The notes below the pieces were generated by a model that worked only from the letters and a program-made list of their open reading frames with translations, ran no database searches and was not told where the DNA came from. Made by a program: the position numbers and the translations under genes. A stretch of DNA of 64,000 bases, from NCBI GenBank assembly GCA_023653785.1, contig JAMKCH010043991.1, positions 62,001-126,000 of the forward strand. The letters run 5' to 3'. The DNA comes from Ophioderma brevispina (Eukaryota; Echinodermata; Ophiuroidea; Amphilepidida; Ophiodermatidae). Shown piece by piece: positions 58,760 through 64,000 of this stretch (positions are counted from its first letter, which is position 1; each line of letters opens with the position of its first letter).

Positions 58760-59046
58760 TTCTGAAAGTCAGTCTAACTTTAACCTGGGTTTAAACCACG
58801 GTTCGTCTACTGAGTGGATGGACCCTTTTTTCCTTTCAAAATACTATGAAATTAAATATTACGATGAAAAAATTCCTCATGGATTGATTCGTCCGGCCCA
58901 TTCATGAGGAATTTTCTCACCCGTTACAACACAATTTTTGGAGTATGTTGGAAGGAAAAAGGTCCATTCAAAAAAAAAAGACCCAATGCAGGACTAACCG
59001 TGGTTTAAACCCGGGTTTTTTCCTAAAATTAGATTCCCTTTGAGAT
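58760..59046. mobile_element. Inverted-repeat element, family F copy 2
   Basis: Left 'gtctaactttaacctgggtttaaacc' pairs with right 'ggtttaaacccgggtt...aaattagattccc'. The centre has mirrored CCTCATG/CATGAGG blocks as in 2180-2416. The plus frame 58611-58907 across its edge is not credible. Confidence 0.68.
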
Positions 59047-59429
59047 CCACATTGCTCTTTAAGTGAGTAATATGTATACAATTTGTTTCTTGAGGCCTGT
59101 GTGTTTCAAGCTAAGCCTCAGTAAATTATCTGTCATAAACTTGGAATTATATGCACAAATACCGAGCTATTAACCCCGTTGGGCCAAGCAGGTAGCAACT
59201 ATGTTCCGTTTTCATACCATATTTGGAATCTACACGAAAAATGCCTTTCAATAAATACAACCAAAGCCTGTCATTAGTCCTGTTTATGAAATGGCTTCCC
59301 AATTGACCCTAATGGACTTACCTATTTTGGCTTTCACCGTGTAAACATGCTTCCATGCCACTTTAAAATGTGCCATCCATAACTGGACCCAATGGTATGT
59401 GTGATTATTCAAAGTTGATAGGCACTTAA

Positions 59430-59784
59430 AGACACTATCAGTGATTTGCTAACTCAGCAAAATCGAAATCTCAAAAATCACATTTGTTGCATGAATTCAA
59501 CAAGTACAGTATCCTAACATACCCTGCAATATAAGACAGAAGCAAACTAACTTAAAAGGACAAAATTAGGAGATTTTAGTCATTACTGTCCAACCGGACA
59601 CTTACTACCACTTAATTAAATGGAGAATCATATCTTGGAACACTCTGCCGTTTTCTCTTCCCTTTTTTCTGTCATTCTACAGCTGGAAAGGTAATAACTT
59701 ATGAAATTTCTACCGACTTATCTTCACTTTGAAGCTATTCCTGCAAATTTTAAAATATTTTTTCAAATCACTGATAGTGTCCTT
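59430..59784. mobile_element. TTAA-flanked MITE, family B copy 1
   Basis: TTAA at 59426-59429 and 59785-59788; left AGACACTATCAGTGATTTGC and right, complemented, AGGACACTATCAGTGATTTG. Confidence 0.85.
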
Positions 59785-59791
59785 TTAAAAG

Positions 59792-60062
59792 CAGTGGCTG
59801 CCGCCAGGGTGGGGTCAACAAAAATGGGGGGGGTCAATTGCCCCCCCCTAATTTTTTCTTGCCCCCCCAGTTGCCCACCCCTGGTCGAAATAAAAATGAA
59901 GGATTTTCGGCAAATTCGTGTTTGGGCCAAAACTCTCGATTTGGGCCAAAATTGGTGAAAAATTCCAATTTTTCATATTTTGCCCCCGCCCAAATTTCCT
60001 TTTGCCCCCAAGATTTTCACTTTTCCCCCCCCCGAAAAATAGGTCTGGAGCTGCCGCCACTG
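59792..60062. mobile_element. hAT-type MITE with CAGTGGCGGC-like ends
   Basis: CAGTGGCTGCCGCCAG at the left and, complemented, CAGTGGCGGCAGCTCCAG at the right. Flanking octamers tttaaaag and ttaataag agree at six of eight positions. It lies next to the family B element. The interior has G and C runs typical of the hAT MITEs here. Confidence 0.75.
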
Positions 60063-61355
60063 TTAATAAGCAAACCTGTTGACGGTATTCTATAAGGCAA
60101 AACCTGACAAAAGACGCTTATGAATTTGGGAACCTTCAGAAGCAAATTATACTTTTTTATCCAAGGTTGCCTAATTCATAAGTAATGCAAGCATGTCAGG
60201 GTTTTTGTATCGTACAGAAACAACACAAACCTGACAAACCTCAAACTGAATGAATGTAAAGGTACGACATGGGGGGTGGTACTCGACAAAGGGACCATAC
60301 GGAGACATGCTGCAAATATAGGGGTCTCATTTTCAGCGTTCTGGTATAAGAATATGACCCTTTTTAATGCCATTTTTTTTGTATAGTAATGGGTGATTTT
60401 TTTCAAAATGATCTAAAAAAAAGCGTTGTACTAAAAGTTTGACACACACAAACAGCAATATACACACAGCATGCACTGCAAACACAAACATTAACCTGTG
60501 AAAATGTTCCAACAAAATAGTGATGCTATATCTATCCTGTTCCTATTTGTTTGAAATGATATGAATCATCCCTGAGCAAAGATGTATGCAGGTTCAATTG
60601 AGGCTGCTAAGAAGAGCTAAAAATAACCAACTTCTGGACAGGGTATTGCCTGCTGTTGGCACATAAAACAAATCAAATAGCACGTAACACAAGCTACCAT
60701 TGCATGAAATGGGGACAAATTTTGAGTCAGTTCGTTTATTGTGACAGTAAAAGGGGCAATCTCAATATCAATTCCACCATGATTTGGGTACCATTAGAAC
60801 CTTGTATTTTATCATCTGATCTGACAAAATATGTGGTTTTGAATAATGTTTCCCGTGCATTTATAATGCACCAATCTAAATATGGCTCATAAGGGAGTAG
60901 AAATTATTGGTACAATACCTGTTGCGGCTAAAGTAATACAGTATGCAGTAGTGTGTGTTTATATTTAGTGGCGTTGTGTCAGGCCGGAGACAAGCGAATC
61001 CAAAGTAAAATGCCCACATTGGTTTAACGGGTAAAACAAGTCTTTAAAAAGTTGAAATTCTTATGTGTTGTGAACAATATGTAGTATTTAAAACTGATTA
61101 AGTGTGGAGGATCAAATACAACGTAAGGTTTAAAAGTTGGAGGATCAGCTCAACGGTTAAGTTTTAAAAATTTTATTTGAATAACAGATGAGACAAGACG
61201 GTGTCAAATGAAACGGAAAAACCCATCAACCAAAATCAGTTTTTGGGTGCAGTCGCTATGCAGAATAACTTATTTTGTTTCCTTTGGCAGGGTTGATACA
61301 TTGAATAAGGCATGGCTGCCATCATCTGGTGTGTTTACCGGTTTTGCCAGTTTAC
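60063..61355. other. Intron between the two PH-region exons, no further features
   Basis: No element ends or additional exon were found. The adjacent exons join in phase without one. Confidence 0.5.
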
Positions 61356-61478
61356 TTTACCTTCATTTCCCTTTCTGAGGCAGCAGCAAAATACCATGTT
61401 CTGTCGTCAGACCTTAGCCCTATCAGTTTGAATGCCCATTGTTGATCTGCTGATTCCATCTCTACAGATCTGAGTACT
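61356..61478 (-). CDS. SH3BP2: Exon: C-terminal half of a PH domain (SH3BP2-like)
   Basis: The exon follows a strong acceptor (run of seven T then AG) and starts with one base completing a codon. It encodes about 40 residues, including WAFKLIGLRSDDRTWYFAAA followed by SEREMK. The pattern F-K-(I/L)-I, then R-T-W-(Y/F)-F, then A-x-S-E-x-E matches the last beta strands and start of the C-terminal helix of the SH3BP2 PH domain, which binds phosphoinositides at the membrane. Two donors are possible: after 61361 (GTAAAG) or after 61356 (GTAAAC). Only the second leaves two bases and joins in frame with the exon at 58058, so I chose it. An oddity is that the tryptophan expected in the PH helix is not seen in this model; the join reads MKVKSMKILKDLK. 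Earlier PH strands are not found to the right within the window. Confidence 0.72.
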
Positions 61479-61519
61479 CTAAAAAAAGCATACAAAGAGT
61501 GTATCAACAAGCTGATTAA

Positions 61520-61863
61520 AGGTGCAACGAGAGATTTCAAGTCATCCATATTTTCTGTGACATGTAGTGATTTCATATAGATTAGATGCTCAACAGATTC
61601 CCTACCTTTTATTTGGTTACAGATATAACTTAAAAAGAAAACAAAATGTGATTTGTGTATACTTATATTTCAATATAAAACAGGCTGAATTTTGTATTTG
61701 CTCCTATACAAATTAGAAATTTCACAATTTTCGTACCAAAGAAACATTTCTCAGCTTAATCCTTTCAGATGGGGATATTTTTGGAAAGCTTTACATCAGG
61801 GCAAAAATCAGTACTTTTGATTTTTTTAGGGACACCTGATATGTGAAATCTCCCAATGCACCT
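61520..61863. mobile_element. TTAA-flanked MITE, family A copy 4
   Basis: TTAA at 61516-61519 and 61864-61867; left AGGTGCAACGAGAGATTTCA, right complemented AGGTGCATTGGGAGATTTCA. 344 bp, the cleanest copy, starting about 40 bases upstream of the PH exon acceptor. Confidence 0.87.
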
Positions 61864-62139
61864 TTAAATACATTTGGGTGATTTTACAGTAAAGGTACCT
61901 ATCATTTTTTTACAGAAATTCATTGTTCAATTTTGAAGAATGTCGAATACTGATTTATATAACTTTTCACATAATTTAAGAGTATAATTAAGGAGAGATA
62001 AAAAGTGATAGAATTTATTGTGTTGTGACCACCTTTTTAATTTATAAACAATTTTGTGCTCTAAATGTTCACTTTCTTGGGAAAGAAATTGTAACACTTC
62101 AAGTATTAATTCTAAAAATAGTGGAATGAATAATATTAA

Positions 62140-62451
62140 AGACACTATCAGTGATTTATCCAAGAGTCAAAATCTATTAATTTTGCAGGAATAGCTTAAA
62201 AGTGAAAAATTTACAGAAAAGGAAGAAAACGGCAGTGTTCAAAGATAGGAATCTCCATTCAATTACATGTTGTAGTAAATGTCCGAACGGACAGTAATGA
62301 CTAAAAATTCCGATTTTGTCCTTATTAGGTTGCTTCTGGTCCTATCATTTGCAGGGTATGTTAGGATACCTGTACTTGTTACAAACATGCAAAAATCAGA
62401 TTTTGATGATTTTTTTTTATTTTCTGATTTAGCAAATCACTGATAGTGCCT
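62140..62451. mobile_element. TTAA-type MITE, family B copy 2
   Basis: TTAA at 62136-62139; left AGACACTATCAGTGATTTAT and right, complemented, AGGCACTATCAGTGATTTGC. Confidence 0.8.
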
Positions 62452-62662
62452 TGAACTGATTTTTGAAAGTTCTGTTTGTAAAACTGAAAGAAGATTACAT
62501 GGGCCCAACCAAATTGAAAACATCACCAAGTGTTCCTATTTGCATACAAAATTACAGCTCAGTTCAATTTGACATAATGGTTGTGACATTGTGTGTCCAA
62601 CTTTTGTTGAACTTCAGATGTGAATATTGTTCTATGTACAAAGCAGCTATTGCTCTCATTTT

Positions 62663-62926
62663 CAGGGCCGTATGCAGGATTTATTTGGGGGGGGTGCGGG
62701 ACTTCGAAAAAGTGAACTTTTTCGATAAAATGTGGACTTAAAATGGCCCTTTTTTGGACTTTTTGAACATCTCATCACTAAAAAGTGGATTTTCTTGTCA
62801 AAATTTCTCTATTTTTTTTAACCTTTTTATGTAAAAAATTCAGCAAAAAGTGGACCTTTTTCCCCTTTTGTGTTTTTTTTTTTGGGTGCGACCACACCCC
62901 CTGCACTCCCCCTGAGTATGGGCCTG
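62663..62926. mobile_element. hAT-type MITE with perfect 8-bp target duplication
   Basis: CAGGGCCGTATGCAGGATTT at the left; complemented right end CAGGCCCATACTCAGGGG. Flanked by ctcatttt on both sides (62655-62662 and 62927-62934). The interior alternates 'agtggactttttc' words. Confidence 0.87.
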
Positions 62927-63484
62927 CTCATTTTCATGGTCGTAACAGTGTGTCAAATGTTACAACTGTTAACATTTCCCCATAGACCGACTGTAGGGCA
63001 ATTTTCAGAAAATAAATTATCTCTTTACCAATAGAGATTAACATTGAACAAAGAGTAATCAAGAAAGTAGTTTGCAAAATGTTGTTTAATCAGCTTGAAA
63101 AGTTTGACACAATGTTACATTTTAGGTACTTTTAATGTGAAAACACTTATGTCCAAATTCTAGATTTGGTGTACTGCATACAGGGTTTTTTTTAGTGGCA
63201 CTAATTTTTTGTTGTTTGAATATTATAGAATATCAAATACAATGCAGTACTTTTATGTGTACAAACTATTTTTGCGGAGGAGTTTTAATTTTGTGGTCTA
63301 ATGATGGCTCACAAAAAGTGCAAAAATAAAGCCCTTATGAAAAAATTTATAGCTATACAGTACCTAATCCCTATGCCTCAATACTACAGCACTAATTTTC
63401 TTTAAATGAAAAGAAACAAATGTATTTTCAAATAGCCTGGTTAGATGGCAACCCTTTATATTATTGGAAATAAAGGTTTAATTA

Positions 63485-63644
63485 AGAAATAAAGGGTGAT
63501 GCAGTATCCTTTATGGGCGAATAATGTGTCCGAGGTCGGAAAAAATAAATAATGGACGAGGCGTAGCCGAGTCCATTATTTTATTTTTTTCCGGCCGAGG
63601 ATATATTATGAGCCCATAAATAATACTGCAAACCCTTTATTTCT
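63485..63644. mobile_element. 160-bp imperfect palindrome
   Basis: AGAAATAAAGGGTGATGCAG at the left pairs with the right end ACTGCAAACCCTTTATTTCT, through 'cttatgggc'-like and 'aataatggac' arms to a GGCGTAGCCG centre. A second inverted pair (ttctattacc/ggtaatagaat) continues to 63776. Confidence 0.8.
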
Positions 63645-64000
63645 ATTCTATTACCGAAAACAGCGTGATATAATGAGAAAATACATTCGCGACCCATTAT
63701 TGCAGAATAATGGGCAGTAAACTGACCAATCAGAATGCTGCATTTTCAATAATGGGCAGCAGAGGTAATAGAATTCAATATTTGGTCAGTGTTGGGTAAA
63801 ATGAGGTGAACCATTATTCTTGCATCTTATCTCACAATAAACAACAAATTTAATATTATGAGCATAGGCTAAAATAATACTTCAATAATTATTGTTACTC
63901 TTATCTTGAATTATCAGCTTATCAGCTTTTGGGGCACCACCCAAATTCCACTAAAGGGGGGAAAGGTCCACTTTTGCTGAATTTTTGTATAAACAGGTCC

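Larger units (their letters stand above)
2450..61478 (-). other. SH3BP2: Span of an SH3BP2-like adaptor gene, incomplete at both ends
   Basis: About 59 kb of minus strand holds a chain of small exons with consensus splice sites and one consistent theme: PH domain, acidic tyrosine motifs, then lysine/proline-rich linker. That order matches SH3BP2, a cytoplasmic adaptor linking tyrosine kinases and SH3 proteins in immune and bone cells of vertebrates (family knowledge). The missing pieces are the first half of the PH domain (right of the window) and the C-terminal SH2 domain (left of position 2450). Introns range from 32 bases to about 15 kb and are packed with mobile elements. Phases do not connect between some adjacent candidates (57769 to 50627 or 34599; 26275 to 24149), so exons are missing or some candidates are wrong. 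Other PH/proline-rich adaptors are possible. The symbol is by resemblance of the PH half and layout only. Confidence 0.6.

Noticed and set aside
59323..59383. Minus-strand exon-like segment LWMAHFKVAWKHVYTVKAKI with donor GTAAGT
   Set aside because: It lies between two exons that already join in phase. At 61 bases it would break the frame, and its acceptor is weak.

Overview
The window looks like intron-dominated, AT-rich, repeat-saturated DNA of an invertebrate animal. A marine deuterostome (echinoderm or hemichordate type) is my best guess, inferred from the repeat style and the one gene I recognise; the species cannot be fixed from sequence alone. There are no operons, bacterial-type gene spacing, rRNA or CRISPR. 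The longest open frames are low-complexity or lie in repeats.

The one convincing host gene runs on the minus strand across nearly the whole window, from about 61478 down to 2450, and probably leaves it at both ends. Its first visible exon (61356-61478) encodes the C-terminal half of a PH domain (core FKLIGL..RTWYFAAASERE). The next (57769-58058) encodes an acidic, tyrosine-bearing stretch (VYEDI, EVYDD) ending in an SH3 ligand (RPLPQPP). Then come small, mostly phase-0 exons encoding a lysine/proline-rich linker (24149-24187, 22616-22717, 20394-20450, 20304-20361, 17855-17902, 2450-2506), with weaker candidates at 50627, 34599, 32484 and 26275. PH, then acidic Tyr motifs, then proline-rich linker is the architecture of the adaptor SH3BP2 (3BP2). 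The SH2 domain that should follow is not seen and would lie beyond the left edge; the first half of the PH domain would lie beyond the right edge.

Two near-identical exons at 20304 and 20394 are separated by only 32 bases and have matching phases. They look like a mutually exclusive pair.

Introns are filled with short inverted-repeat elements. At least five families of about 310-420 bp are flanked by TTAA (piggyBac-type target). Several hAT-type elements are present, two with perfect 8-bp target duplications (3630-4107 and 62663-62926). Two 1.2-kb elements with GGTCCCCCGCC ends sit at 42934 and 55035. A long-terminal-inverted-repeat element at about 44320-47842 encloses a decayed protein-like region of unknown family. 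Other content: perfect hairpins (19102, 25574), a 2-kb minisatellite (26930-28880), an 18-bp minisatellite (23590-23870), (GA)n, (CA)n and polypyrimidine tracts, a degenerate telomere-like block (32821-33172), two tRNA-like sequences, three copies of a retroposon tail and a CR1-like LINE fragment. Many repeats carry TGACCTTTGACCT, the DR1 nuclear-receptor consensus.

All splice-site, domain and repeat calls were made by eye; no alignment or search was run.
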